64,000 bases of DNA from positions 3,410,001 through 3,474,000 of the forward strand of contig JBANDB010000009.1 in NCBI GenBank assembly GCA_037576215.1, given 5' to 3'. The notes under the pieces are model-generated. The model was given only the letters and a program-made list of their open reading frames with translations, was not told the DNA's origin and ran no database searches. This DNA comes from Armillaria gallica. Its lineage: Eukaryota; Basidiomycota; Agaricomycetes; Agaricales; Physalacriaceae. Shown here piece by piece: positions 11,044 to 24,287 of the stretch. The position numbers were made by a program, and so were the translations under genes. Numbering within the stretch: position 1 is the stretch's first letter; each line of letters begins with the position of its first letter.

Positions 11044-14000
11044 CTACCAGAAAGCACACCTATCAGTCGGGATCAGTAAGCACTTGGTTGATAATCGAGT
11101 AGCATTTCACTGACCATCCCGAGAAGAGCTGACATAGATTTTCCAGAGATGTAGCCTGCTTAATCAGCTTATCGACTTGATCAATGGCCGAAAGGGAAAC
11201 GTCCGGATTGAAATCTCGTCCTAAAGCAGGCGTAAACATCTTCGCTATTCAGCCAGTAGAAAAATCGGATGCTACCTGTCAACTTGTTTTGAACGCGATT
11301 GTATACAAATAAGGCGCGTTCATTTCGAACTTCCTGAACGCCGAGAAGCCCGTCTACATTGAAAGAGTGAGACGATTCCATAGAAGCCATAGGAAAAGCT
11401 TACCGCTGAATATGTCATTCTCATCTGCCTTTAGCTTCCTCTTAGGACCTTGAGCATACGCGGTCGTATGTGCCAACTGGACGAGTTCGGCTACACGATC
11501 GCCGTCGTTTGAAGCATCTATAACGTTAGGAGCATCAGCAATACCCAAGACCGAGGGCTTTTGTAGGTTCTGACCTTGTGGTCCTCTGACATCATCCGCT
11601 TGCATGAGTCGCCAATTGATGAGAGGATCGTAGACGAAAGCCTCAAGCACAGCCATTAAGGAATCCTTGTTGTCGCGCAGAACTGCCATTGCTATTTCGC
11701 AAGTGTTTCTGAAGCTCCCCTCGATGCCGCTCACCTATTATTAATGATTAAAGAGACAGAAAGGTGAGCGGAACGATCGTTACTTGCCTCCATGGCGTGT
11801 GTTAACATTCTAGTCAGTCGGAAAGGTACTTTCTCCGGGAACTTCTCGCGATGCATAGCGACTTCGAAACAGTCACCGAAATCGATGTGGACAACTTTCC
11901 CAGTGTCTCTTTCGAGGAGCAAGTTCGACGGATGTCGGTCCCCAAGACCCAGGATGTGTCCGACCATACAATTGACAGCCAATGAACGAGTGTAGGTAGC
12001 TCGTCGTTCTAACCAATGCTCCGAGTCGCGACTCTTGAGCCATAGAACTCTGTATAGGTCCTGACCGGTCGTGTTTTCAAGGGCATACTCGAAAACTTCT
12101 ACTTTCTGGAGAAGTGTGAGATTTTCGTAGTCAGGCGCCATCTACGTCATACGTTGGTCAAACCCGAAAGAATGTCGAAATCAAAGGAATCTACCTGTAG
12201 CATCAGCCGATACTCGATGTTCAAAAGGACTTTCCGAGAGTCTCGGTAGTCCCGCACAAGGACATGGAAGGTGTCGCTGCCTTGGACCCATCCCAACAAA
12301 CCAGCATTAGGTGCCAGAGGGATGACCGGGAAACGCTGAATATGTAAACGTCGCATGTAACTGTTGGTGTCTACGGATAACAACGTGTTGACAAGACTGA
12401 ACAACTGCATGACTCGCTCATCTTGTCGAAGATCTTCGTGACCTGGGACCGGCGTCGTTAGTTACGAGTCCCCTGACAGTGACGGCTGCTGTACCTTTCA
12501 AAACATATTGGTAATCTCTACCATCTGACCCCCGTAAAGTAAGCCGCCGTGGCCGTTGCTTGGAAGCGATGACAGGTAATTTGGGAGAGAAACTAAAGAT
12601 CTTAATGATCTCACGTCCAGATTGATAAGTACCTGGCGGCAAGTTAGATTAGGTACCATTGAGAAGATGATGTATAGTATTGTATACCTGGCACCACTAG
12701 CTCAAGATCACGAACATTCAATAGAATTGGTGAAACGTATTGCAAGTCGAGACTAGTCAATTGAGGAAGCTGTTTCTCAATCTTCTTGAAGACCTATTCC
12801 CCTAGAGGTCACGATGGCATTCAGAATTTTACAAGAGAAATACTCACGGCATAATAGATGTCCCAGGCTTTATCCAGGTCACTGGTATCGCCATATTGAC
12901 GGTACCTTTGACATGCTTCACGCGCTCCCCGTAGATCCTTGCCAAATGTCTGAATGAAGGAGATCTCCCTAGCAGTTGTCGGACCGGGCTGCGAACCAGT
13001 GAGTCAACAGCAAATGCACTTAAATGGGTAGATGTACTTCTTCCATTAGCTGGTGCAGCGGTTCTAATGCGGCAATCATGCCTTCGGGATTTTTTTCTGT
13101 GAAGTAAATCCGAGAGGCTTCTTCCAGACCTTCATGCCATAGTTCGTTCCAGAGGATGGCCACGCGTATGATTTCGTGGCTCACAAGTACGGCCTTGGAA
13201 AGATGAGGAAAACAATTACCGCATGAGAGGTAGCTTACCTGTGCAACGATAACAGGATGGCGGTCTTTGAGATGTTCCAAGATGACCATTGCGCCCTCCG
13301 ATCGCGCTTTACTTGAGGACTTGGAAGCCACAGTCAAGGGATTGATCATAGCCTGGGGGTGGTGCCTTCCAATAATGAGAAGGACATTTTGGATGTGGTG
13401 ACGGATCGCAGTGTGAGGTGTTTGAATTCTGGCGATGATCTGTGCGAGGACATAAACTTGCGCAAAGAAAAAAAGGTAGAGATTGCTGACCTGTGGAATC
13501 ACTTCCAGCCAGTTGTCTACTCCAACTTTGGCAAATCCCACTGAGATGACTTGAGCAACATCGGGGTGACCACCGAATTTGAACCATAGCGTCAAAATAC
13601 GTAGCGTATCCTGCAGAGCATCCGTGTTACGCAAAGTGACCGACCGGAAAAGACCTAAAATTGATGATGAGCATGAAATGTCGGTACACAAAAGTAGGCT
13701 GCTACCTTCTATTGCATTTACAGCGTGCACCGCTAACGCAGGCGGAGGTTGGTCAACAAAACGATACTCTGGTTTACCTTCCATGAAAGTGACAACGTCC
13801 AGGTTAGCCAAGGCCCAGGTGTGCCAAGCTTTATACCACTCTGGATCGTGGTATGTGGCATTGACATAACAGTTCAGTATGCCCTGTGCGTTGTTCTACA
13901 ACATGCATTAGAATGAAAGAAAGTAGATCATCAGGGTATACTGACCGAAACCCAGTCATCACTTGATTTCATTTGCCACTGGCCTTGTTTGAAATAGCAA

Positions 14001-17000
14001 CGTGCTAGTAGTTTGGACAGCTGACTCTTCCTTTGCCTGGTAACCCAGGGATGGGCATGGCCATCGTCTGCTTGTAGATCACGAGCGAGATTGTTGGAGA
14101 ATTGACGCAGGAAAGCAAGACTGCTGTCTTTGGACCCAGCCGCCCACAGGAACTTGAGTTGCGCATATATCACGTTGGGCGGAGCCTTCATGCGCTGATC
14201 GCGAGGATTGTGAAGCTGTCAGAGGGCAGTTAGGACAAAGCAGTCCGGAGGATGGTTGGACGTACGTCAGTAGCGTGACCAGTAGTGTGAGGCGCCAACA
14301 AGGCACTGATTGTTTTCTCAGCCAAAGCCATGCGATCCTGCTGCCGACATAAGTTCGCAAACTTAATCCACATTACAGGGTCGTCCTCGGGATTGAGAAC
14401 CAATGTTCGAACTTGAAGTATTCTTTGCCAGACTTCGACGTCATGTTGACACCCTTGTAGCCTAACTCATGTTTAGCAACGAGATACAGCTCGGGAGGAA
14501 TTCGAAGATCACCGTTTTATCCATGTCTTACGCATAGTCTGTTGTCGTTCAGGCTGATCGGCGTACTGCTTGTAGGCAATGATTTCCTCCAACTCGGAAA
14601 GCATTTGAGCGCGAACCATGACGCTACAAGAAATCAGCAAATGTGTACCTACTTCGTGGGCTACTCACTTGTATGATCGACCATAACCTTCGCCAACAAA
14701 GGAAGTCAACTCGGGATCCAGAAGATCGCGAGCTTTGGCAACATGCAGGAGGGCTTTCGGGAACTGGTTCTGGTGTACAGACAGGATAGCACGGTAGAAG
14801 GCGCGATCTGTAGAATCAGACTTCATGGTAGCAATATAATCCTCCATGGAGTCCCATTCATTCAGAGACCATGCAGCAGCGGCGGCTATGGGCGCAATCT
14901 CACGGCGATCTTCTGCGCTGGCATTGGCCCAAATCTCGTCGACCTGGGTCGCCAACTGATCCCAGTCGCCCAATGCATGCAGACATTTCATTCGACCAAT
15001 TTGAACATCAGCGGAAGAGGGATCCAGCTTTGCCTTCTGATCATAGACACTCAGCGCCTCTTGCCACCTTCCTAACCTCTCGTACCATTCCTCTTGTTTG
15101 CTAACGTCGTAATGCTCGTGAGCCATGACCAGCGTCCCCCAAGCCGCATCATGCTGCTGAAGACGGGTATTGATCGAGATGAGCGCCTCGATGGTAGCGG
15201 GGGACGCTTCAGAAAAGAATTCGAGTTCCTTGTAGTGAAGAGCCTTCGCGTAAGCCAAATTCTTCAATGCGCACTCTCCTAGAATTTTGTGTTCTATAGG
15301 CAAAGGTTTTTCTTCGTGCTCCATAAATTCTGCGAGTCCAAGTAAACGGTGTATCAATTCCGAAGGTGCTGTACCTGACGTCAAGGCTGTTTCGACCGAT
15401 CGCACGAGATCCTCCTGTTGGCAAGAGTGCCTGGATTAATCAAGACACTTATGTGAAAAAAAAGACAAACCTGATATTGATCGTAAAGCTCTCCCCAGCA
15501 CGACAAGAATGCCGGGTTGAACAATTCCTTGGCCAGAGGGGTATGGATGTCGACAAGACTCATACAGGCACGAAGAGCGTGCGACGGGGATTCCTTCATG
15601 AGTTCGACAGTAAGGCGGTGGATCCAATCAAGCCAATCGTCCCGCGTGCTAGTCTGAGAAGTATCCCACGCGGTCTTCAGATGTTGTTGGTTCACTGTAA
15701 GTTTGGCAGCTTCGGCAGCAGGAACAGAGAATTCGGCCGACTTCGCGTTCTCGATTGAGCTATGGAGCGTGTCAAGTTAAAACGTGATGAATTCAGCACA
15801 AGACCTACAGTAATTCTAGCACCCCAGGTTCTTGAGGCAACTGTTCGCCATTGAGAAGTTTGGTAATTAGATTCTCATACTTGACGTGAGGGATGCGGTT
15901 TCGAACGAGAGCCTGATAGAAACACACGAATTGATGCTTTCTGTAACCTGTAGAAATGAAACACCAACCTTGTTGATAGTGGGCACAAAGATAGCAAAGT
16001 CCGAACCCAATTGAATGCAAAGTGAACACAACGTATCCATAACCGCGAGCCTCAGTTCATTTTGGGAACCTTCCAATACACGAACTAAAGGGAGAATTAT
16101 CCGTGAGGCATGGTCGGAGAAATTGACACGCTTTGATAATCCGTCGATGGTCTGAATGGCTTTCTTGCGAAGGGGCATCGTGCCATCCAGGCGGTCATAA
16201 GACTTAACAATCAGAGGGATAATGAGATGGAGGTACTCCTCGATATTGGCACCAAAAGTTTGAAAGGCGTCGAAGATCTTCATCTGTGTATTCGTTCTTT
16301 TATCATTCAGCTCTCCGTCGAACACCTTCAGGACCAGCGGAAGCACAGAAGGTAGGAAAGGTTTGAACTCAGCATTCAATGCCTTGCTCAAGGCTTCGAT
16401 GAGGGACACGATCGGAAGCTGAAGTGCAGCGTTCTCCCAGATGTCTTTGATGAGGTTGAAGATGATCTGCATATAGTTACGTATATGCTGCTTGATGATG
16501 CCAACCAAAATTGTCAGCTGCTGCAAGTGGAATTCTTGTAGGCGAGCAGCAGAGTGCTTCGTCACTGTCGCAAACGCAGGAATGATCTAGGTTAAGTCAG
16601 TGCCTTGGACATTGGAAATATTCGTTCTTGTGCGTACCTGCGGTAAGAACGAGGCACATTTCAGGCCCTGAGTCTTGAAGATTGACATGACGGCTTCGAT
16701 CGCCGTGTGATGATGTGTACTGAGTGACTGGTCTTTCAAAATAGCCAACAACGCGTTGATGACCACATTTTGGTAGTAATCGTCGGTTACCATGGTCGGA
16801 GTTTGGTTTATGGGGACTTGATTAACCGCAGTGATCAGCGTTTCACTAGAGGCGTCTTCAACTGGACTTCCCTGCTCCTGTTGCGCAACCGTGAGATGAT
16901 TACGATGAAGGAGGAAAGTGCCTTACCTTCCGTCTGTACGGATCAACCGCTCCAAGGATACCTAATACTTTCACTACTTCTCGTCGGACAGCCTGCGAAC

Positions 17001-19794
17001 TTTCTGACTTCAAGATCTTCCCCAGAAGCGGAAGTAATTGCGGATAGTCGACAAGCGGGTCAATGACATACCCGGTGCTAGAGCAGACTTGTCCGAGGGT
17101 GTGAAGAGCAGCGTCTCGTTCGATGAGTGCCGGATCAGACAGTTTCTCCGTCAAAACTTCCATGATATCTCCAATATGGTCCATTGTTTCTTCCCCCGCA
17201 ACGCATGCAAGCTCGCCCAAGCACATCAAGACATTGGATGCCGCCGCAGGATTAGAGTCGTTGGCTTTTTTCAACAAGACAACTAGAATAGGTATAGCGT
17301 AGGGTTTGATAAGACGCTGAGTAGCACTAATCAGCAGCGAAAGTAGCCGAGTACATTCCTCGCGATTGCGACTAGTGAAATGTTCAATCACAAAAGACTG
17401 TCAAGTAATGGAAACGACTTACATGACAGTCGTATATTCCAGCTCAGTCAGAAGCTGAATAAGTGCTTTACGCAGCGAGGGAACTACATACGCCGGATTG
17501 TGCTTCGCGAGTCGCCCGATTAACGAGACCGCAGTTATACGATTCTCGAACTCTTCATCGTTTAAGGCTATGAACAAAGACCGCACATTTTCTGCCTGGG
17601 CTAGATGCTTGTCAAAGCGCTCGTGGAGGGAAGAAAGTACGGTCTGCCTGATGGACGGGTCTGGAGGATGGTCAGGAACTACCAGGTATGTATGTTGGAA
17701 GAAAATTCACCTGGGTCAGCTATGCCTACCGTCAACAATTTATCCAAAACGTCGCTAATAATCTCGATGGCATGGCTACTGGACTGGTAGCAAATAGGAT
17801 CCCGCACGAAAAGACGACAGCAGGTTAAAGCAGCGGCACGCCGTACATCCGCGTTATCGTCCTCGAGATACGGCAGCGCACATTGTCGAACGAATTCATT
17901 CAACAAGTGCCCTGGAGGAAGTTTGATCACGGGGAGGAGAACGTGCGGCGCAAAGCTTACCTGTGAAGTCAAAAGAGCCGAGCGTTGTGAGAGCCAGTGT
18001 GATTGTCTCCGAGCTCTTGTCGTTGGCAGCAGCCTGAGTGCATGTGAACGACTGTTGGCGAGAAAGTGGACATTGAGCTCACCTGTGCATTTAGCTCTCT
18101 GTTGACCGTGGAAACTTCATTTCTGGCCAGTGTCGACGGGGCACCCAGGGGCTTGTACGGCTGTCCACTAAGAATCATGGACAACAAGTCCAATAGTTTA
18201 TCTGCAAAAGCATAAGCGGGTATGCACATAACAGGAATGTAACAGACCCTGTATGGTGCTCAGAAGAGGGGATATGTAATGCACTATAGCCGCCAGCGCT
18301 TGACAGAGTGGCTCGCTAAGTCCGGCGGCAAACATGAGGTCGAGTTGGTCATGCAGCAACTTGGTCAAATGAGGTCCCACTGCAACAGCCAGCATGCCGA
18401 TGCATTGGAATATGGGCTCCTCTGATGTCGTGTTCTTCCTCCTAATTCACACTCAGAACCTTAGCTCCAGAAGGTTAGGTCTATGACTTACCCTCTGTTC
18501 TGTAATCCCGCTTTGATATGCGTCATAATCGAGTCCAAAAACGGTTTGATATCGCTGCCTATAGCGGTGGCCGTGTGTCCGATAGCAATGAAAGCTGTAA
18601 AATGGTCAGACGACCGGACATCGATAACCCATGCCTGAGCGTACCAAATTGTCTTTCATGTGGCTTTTCGAGCTGGGTTAGAAGATGACTCATGGATTTA
18701 TGGAGGTAATTATCCTTGAAGGTTTGCGTATCATAAGCGGCTAGAGATGGTATCATTGCAATAACTTGTTTGCGGACGAGGCTGTCTCGATGAGTTCGGA
18801 ATCGGAGAATTTTCTCCGCCGTATCCATAAAAGTCTCCTTCATAAACTGAATGACACTCGTAATTGAGAACGTCAACAGAGAATACGAGTAAACGCACCA
18901 TCCCAGCATGGAGAAGAAGTTCTCTGTACGTAAGTAGCGAACCATGTATAATTTCTGGTTGTGGCATCCTCAATCCTGCCTGGGCCTCCATTAGAATTCC
19001 GTTCAAATAGGTGTTCCGACTTTGACGCTCTCGCTGTACGACAATTTCTAAGCAAGCTGCCAGTAGCTCCGCAGCGCCCTCCCTGACAATAACGCGCTGA
19101 TCTCGCAGAACGACGACTATGTTTTCAAACACAAGGCTTATGTGTGAATGGAAATATCCGGGGCTGTTTCGGGCGAGCTCCTTCAAAATTAAGACGCCAG
19201 CGTATCGAGGGGATTCTTGTTTCTCCGGCTGCATCAGTTCAATTGCAGCGGGAACCTCGTAGTCCATAAATCGATCCCCAAAGGCAGAACCGCCAATATG
19301 TGCTATCTGTCCGAGGGTCTTGGACGCCACCAACATGAGGTTGACGTCTGAGTGGGGAAGGAGGTGTTTGACATAGTTGTAAAATCGGAATAGGTTGCGC
19401 TTGGACTCGATAGTTTCTCCACTGGTAATTTCAAGGAGATGATCTAATTATTGTGTTAGTTCGCGTCGCAAGTACGATTATGGCCAATGACGCGCCTATA
19501 GCCAATAGTCCACCAAAGTTTTCCGTTGTATTCTGGCTATGCATAAGATCGAAAAGCCTTCGATTGATGTTGTCGTCCCACAGCTTCGCAGCAGCATCAG
19601 GCGTCATCTCAGCAACAGTAGTGGCGACCTGGACATGAGCATGAGCCTCCAAGAACGTCGGAAATAACGTAGAAATTCACATATCGACGCAAGTTGACAG
19701 AAGACTCAAGTCGTACTTCATGGCTCTTGTTCTTGAGCCCTTGGAAAATCTGCGACAAGACATCGGCCTGCGCCGACTGTACAGTGGATGTCAT
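11044..19794 (-). CDS. TOR: TOR (target of rapamycin) serine/threonine kinase, PIKK family
   Basis: TOR is the nutrient-sensing kinase of the TORC1/TORC2 complexes. The ATG at 19794 opens [20 protein letters not shown], like other TOR N-termini. HEAT-repeat exons fill about 15.8-19.8 kb and the FAT domain about 13.2-15.7 kb. The FRB domain (about 12.9-13.2 kb) has [15 protein letters not shown], keeping the serine that matters for FKBP12-rapamycin binding. The kinase domain (11.4-12.7 kb) shows [12 protein letters not shown] and HIDFGDCFE. The last exon follows a 54-nt intron (11061-11114) and yields the canonical FATC end GWCAFW, with stop at 11044-11046. There are many 45-60 nt introns. In the pieces I joined by hand (FRB, FAT junctions, kinase, FATC) every reading frame is intact over almost 9 kb. 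A tRNA-Pro lies divergently, 115 bp upstream of the start codon. Confidence 0.96.
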
Positions 19795-19909
19795 GGCCCG
19801 CCAGGATCCGGATCGTAAGAGAGTAAGAGCTGTATTGTCGTGTGTTTCAAATTCTTGCGAATCCAGCGGATAATCTGGTTCCGAGCAGCTTTCCTTCAGC
19901 ACGTGCACC

Positions 19910-19991
19910 GGCTTGATGGTCTAGTAGTATGATTCCTTGTTAGGGTTACACCAATTCGAGGAGGTCCCGGGTTCAATTCCCGGTCAAGCCC
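19910..19991 (+). tRNA. tRNA-Pro(AGG) with a 10-nt intron
   Basis: It folds as a cloverleaf. The acceptor stem is GGCTTGA/TCAAGCC, the anticodon stem CCTTG/CGAGG and the T arm CCGGG-TTCAATT-CCCGG. The anticodon loop is TTAGGG, then an intron (TTACACCAAT) at the usual 37/38 position, then T. The anticodon is AGG (proline). The D loop reads AGTAGTA, where most tRNAs have a GG pair. It resembles the tRNA at 56268-56350. RNA polymerase III would use the internal A and B boxes. Confidence 0.9.
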
Positions 19992-20862
19992 GTGACTGGG
20001 TCTTTATTTAACAGTGGTTTCTTTTTGAATCGAAGGCTTGGTCCGCTCGGCGCTTGGATTTCTCAGTTGGGCGGCCGGGCCTAGGCCCTGGGTTCTTCAC
20101 TGAAACTTCAGTTTTCAGTATTCAGCGTTCAAATTTTGACAATTTAAATTTTAGATTATCCAAAGTTCGCGCCACGGCTACATGATGCCTTTCAACTGTC
20201 ATTCCACCCAGAACTGTGTATTAGGAACAATCTGGAACAGTGCTCCCCTTCAACACTGAACAATGACCTTCCAAGGTTCGAAGCTGTCCGAGAATGATGC
20301 AATATTAGTTCGTCCATGGCGTCAGTCTCGAGCGCACGGCAAGAACCTCCCGTAAGGTTTCACAATTCTCCGGATTGTAAGCTCGTCAAGTTGCACGAGC
20401 CCGGCCGTCCAGCAAGTCCGCTGCTATGTACACCGGTGTTCGTGGCAAAAGCTTCAGACTCGATGATGGAATCATTACTGGTCACCAGCGGTCCGTCGCC
20501 TACGGCCATGGAGAGTTTCGGGACCAGGGGAGGCAACCCTTTTCGAAAAATATATCATATCGATTGACTCGCGATTGACTGCGCATGATAACATGATGAT
20601 AACATGGATTGTTGGAGAAGATCTGAATACAGGGCGGATCTTTAACAGCAAGCTATCAAGTTGGCGGAGGACGAAACTGCTTATTTCAGGTCCGAACTTC
20701 GCGGCAGGGGAGACTGGAGTTGATCGAGGCACTTTTGATCAGAAGCTCTACGTCAGCGATCGCTTAGCGAATTTTACATTTACGTGCATAGCCGGTACTC
20801 TTTGTATATAACTGTGGCATGCATTATCAGGGCCGTTGCGGCTACCGTTCTTCCGCGCCACC
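19992..20862. other. Intergenic region ahead of the M20 gene
   Basis: No gene is supported. An 83-codon ORF at 20316 lacks any recognisable motif. The right end holds the M20 promoter, and a good translation context (GCCACCATGG) surrounds its start codon. Confidence 0.4.
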
Positions 20863-23115
20863 ATGGTCGATATTCAAGCTGGATGCTTCGGGAATTTCTT
20901 CAGGAAGAACAAACCTCGACCTCAACCTGCCAGTCCTGAGCCCTCAAAGCTAGAGACTGGATGTTCAAAGGCAAGTGTCAGAGCCGTAATCATTTTCACA
21001 AACGATTAATGGATGTAAACAGGGTTGTCTGAACCTTTGCTGCGACTACTCGTATGCACCACCCTCGACACGGTGGAATATTACGGATCCTGTTCCGACC
21101 TATTCTCCACCACAAGGACCTGAGCTTGATCCCTTCCAGCGTCAAGAGTTCGTCGGCATCGTCAATTCCACTCTCGACAGTCTCAGTTCCAGTCTTCGTC
21201 AGCTTAGCTTGAAAATTCACGGCAAGTATCTATATGGTTACCACCGCCTGTCCACCGTCACCCGCTGACACGGACATGATCTAGATCACCCAGAACTCGG
21301 TTTCGAAGAACGGTTAGTAAAGAATTCGACTCTCTTATACCGGCTCTCGAATTTCTCCTCTAGATATGCCCACGATCTTCTCTGTGCCTACATGGAGACT
21401 CATGGTTTTCAGGTCACCAGACACTATCTGGGACTGGATACCGCCTGGCGCGCCGAGTACACGCATGGAAAAGGCGGTAGCACTCTCGGCATAAACTCTG
21501 GTAAGAATACAGATGGTCATTTTGACTTTTCTGGTTCTCACATCCTCAAGAAATGGATGGCCTCAGCGGCATCGGCCATGCTTGCGGCCACAACCTTATC
21601 GCCATCAGCGGTTGTGGGGTCGCTATCGCTGTAAAGGCTACCCTGGAAGCATTGAATATCCCAGGAAAGATTATACTTCTCGGTACGCCCGGTAAGCAAT
21701 CAATCCAGCATTCCAGTTCACATCAATAGTAGTTTCTGATTTCCGGAACAGCCGAAGAACGTGTGGGTGGTAAGATCATCTTGCTGGAACGCGGTGCATA
21801 TAAAGATATGGATCTCTGCATCATGTAAGTAGGTCTCGTCTTCCTAAATCAAGCCTCATTGAGGACCTCGCAGGTGTCATCCGGGTCCCGGACCTTCCAA
21901 CTCGGCTAATTTTGGCACGACGACAGCCTTGCAAGAGGCAGAAGTGGAATATTTTGGGCACAGGCAAGCACCCCGTTAACTTTGTTTCTGATCATTACAG
22001 CTGACTTATGTTTTAGCGCACACGCGGGGGCTGCCCCATGGTAAGGACATCTCCGTCCTCGAAATTCTGACCCCAGATATCATAACCCTCTTTCAGGGAA
22101 GGAACCAATGCCCTCGACGCCGCTTTCTTGGCGTACTCGAGTATCTCCGTCCTTCGACAACAAATAAAGCCTGACCATCGTATTCACGGCATCCTAGGTG
22201 GAAAGAATTGGACTGCAAATAGTGTGTATCACCTGTCTAAGGCGGGTAGTCGACACTGAATACGAGGACCCCAGCTATACCTGACTATGCTCATATGACC
22301 TGGATCGTCCGCGCACCCACTCATGGGGAAGTAGGTGAATTCGCTGAGCGTGTCAAGGCTTGTTTTGAGTAAGCATTTCACTACGATTCACCGATTGATA
22401 GCGTCCAACTCTTCCGGAATCAGAGCAGCTGCCCTAGCAACAGGATGTAAAGTCAAGATAAATTTCACGACCCCCTACTATGAGCTCCTCCAGAATAGTG
22501 TTCTTGGCAAGTGATAATCTTTCCATTATCAATGTCAAACTCACGTCGGTCATCTGATTGTTACAGGAAAAGAATTCGCCGACAAGGTCGGGAGGAACTA
22601 TGGTATGGTATCATCAGACGGAGATGGATCATCAGCCTCGACAGACTTTGTGAGGCTTGCGTTTCTCCGTTGATTCTCCCTGCTGACCACCTTCTCTTCA
22701 TTTCAGGGAAATGTTTCATTCGGTTAGTAATTAGTTTGAAAGGCCGGGCATGAAATGACTTCTTAGTCTCATTAGCCTTGCCCGCACTTCACCCAGTCTA
22801 TGGTAAAGATATGTTCTCTATTGCGATCAACAGCTGATTTCTCCTCCAGCTATTCCGACCGAACCTAAAGGGGGTAATCACACACCTGCATTTGCCAAAG
22901 CTGCGGCAACTATGGCAGCCCATGAAGCTACAATGACCGTAACGAAAGGTCTTGCTCTGACAGGACTTCGAGCGTTGCAGGATAAAGCATTCCTCAAAGC
23001 TGTGAGGACTACCTTATTATTGGAAAGCGGTACTGACGCGGATGCGTCACAGGTCAAAGCAGAATTTAAAACCCGGACCCAGGCTTCTGCAGTTGATCAA
23101 TGCAAGACATTCTGA
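20863..23115 (+). CDS. M20-family metallopeptidase/amidohydrolase (ACY1L2/PM20D2-like)
   Basis: M20 enzymes are two-metal amidases; the ACY1L2 branch includes dipeptidases and aminoacylase-like proteins. The start ATG is in a GCCACCATGG context. In-frame splicing gives HPELGFEER, then [18 protein letters not shown] (metal-site histidines), [36 protein letters not shown] and [18 protein letters not shown] (dimerisation domain), then [17 protein letters not shown] near the C-terminus, ending at 23115. The order and spacing match the family. Four introns (20971-21022, 21222-21284, 21964-22016, 22507-22566) need GC rather than GT donors to hold the frame. Nearby GT alternatives shift frame and lose the conserved residues. 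The natural substrate cannot be read from sequence. No signal peptide is seen, so it is probably cytosolic. Confidence 0.9.
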
Positions 23116-24287
23116 CGGCTGCATTAGTCACCATGAGGTATGTGTGTGTATACGGATTGATTTTTGACATCGGTGAATTGACTCCTTCAATGATATATGT
23201 TTTGTTTAATCAGTGACTGTATTTTGGAACGCGTATGTATGGGAAATCATCTGTCACGTCAAATTCCTGCATCCTTTCATCTATGATTTCTCATATTGCG
23301 CTGAAATTAGGACGCGTCGTGAGAAACGTACGATGGCTGTTTCGGAAAGATCGCGTCGAGCTCTCTAGTCACCTGTCCTAGGTTGAGAGCTGGATGCAGA
23401 GACTCGAGGAAATTGCCTGTATGCTCAAGTATTGACGTATTCATGATGTTCAGCATAATCAGAGATCGGGCAGAAAATTCTGCTTTACTCTTCTCGCCGA
23501 CATAGTTCAGACCGATCGTCCGGCAGTCTGGGAGCCTCCTCACAACTAAAAGCAAACCGCATCATTTGGACTGCCAGAAGCACACCGTTCTGAGCATGTT
23601 GCATCCAACATATGCAGTTGACTTGGAGGTTCCAATTCCTATAGACCTTGACGAAAGACAAAAATTAGGACTCGTATTTCATTCTCTGGCAGTGACAATG
23701 CCATCCTGACACCACATTTTCAGGTATTTACTTGTCGAAGAACACCGAGGACTTTAATCCGTCTTATGAGCCACGGAATACTGTCATTCGTTCGAACTCT
23801 CATGATACTCGCGCGGGCGAGGAGGGCGAAAGGAACTATGAAAGACGTAGGATGCAAAAGTGCATTGTGTTAGAAAGCAAGCGATGCACGCGTCGCATTA
23901 GAAAGCCACGAGCAGGTCACTCGAAAACAATGCTAAATGACAGACAGAGTAGCTGGCGAAGGGAAGGGAAGGATGGATGGGGAATAAGATGAAGAGGGCG
24001 CCCGTCTATATCGAGAGCGAAGGCGCGTTGACGATAAAACGTGCCATAGAAGTCGGTCGACGGCGGCAAGACGGCTTGCCAGTCCGCGAGAGGTAACATA
24101 TGCCCTGTCACTAAACCCCATCCTCAGCCGAGCATTCAATGAACGCCAAAGGGAGACTTTTCTACCCCAGTCTTCCTGAGCACAGAAAGGTTTAAAGATA
24201 ACTAGATTCCATTAAGATACCCGGGCATGAAAGATAAGAAAAACCTATTCTAGAGAACATAGCAAAGACGTAAATCAATAATCATAC
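23116..24287. other. Convergent intergenic region with unassigned ORFs
   Basis: It lies between the convergent M20 and DnaJ genes. Minus-strand ORFs at 23307-23555 and 23917-24139 have a somewhat protein-like composition, but no start, splice pattern or family is evident. One could be a gene remnant. Confidence 0.35.
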
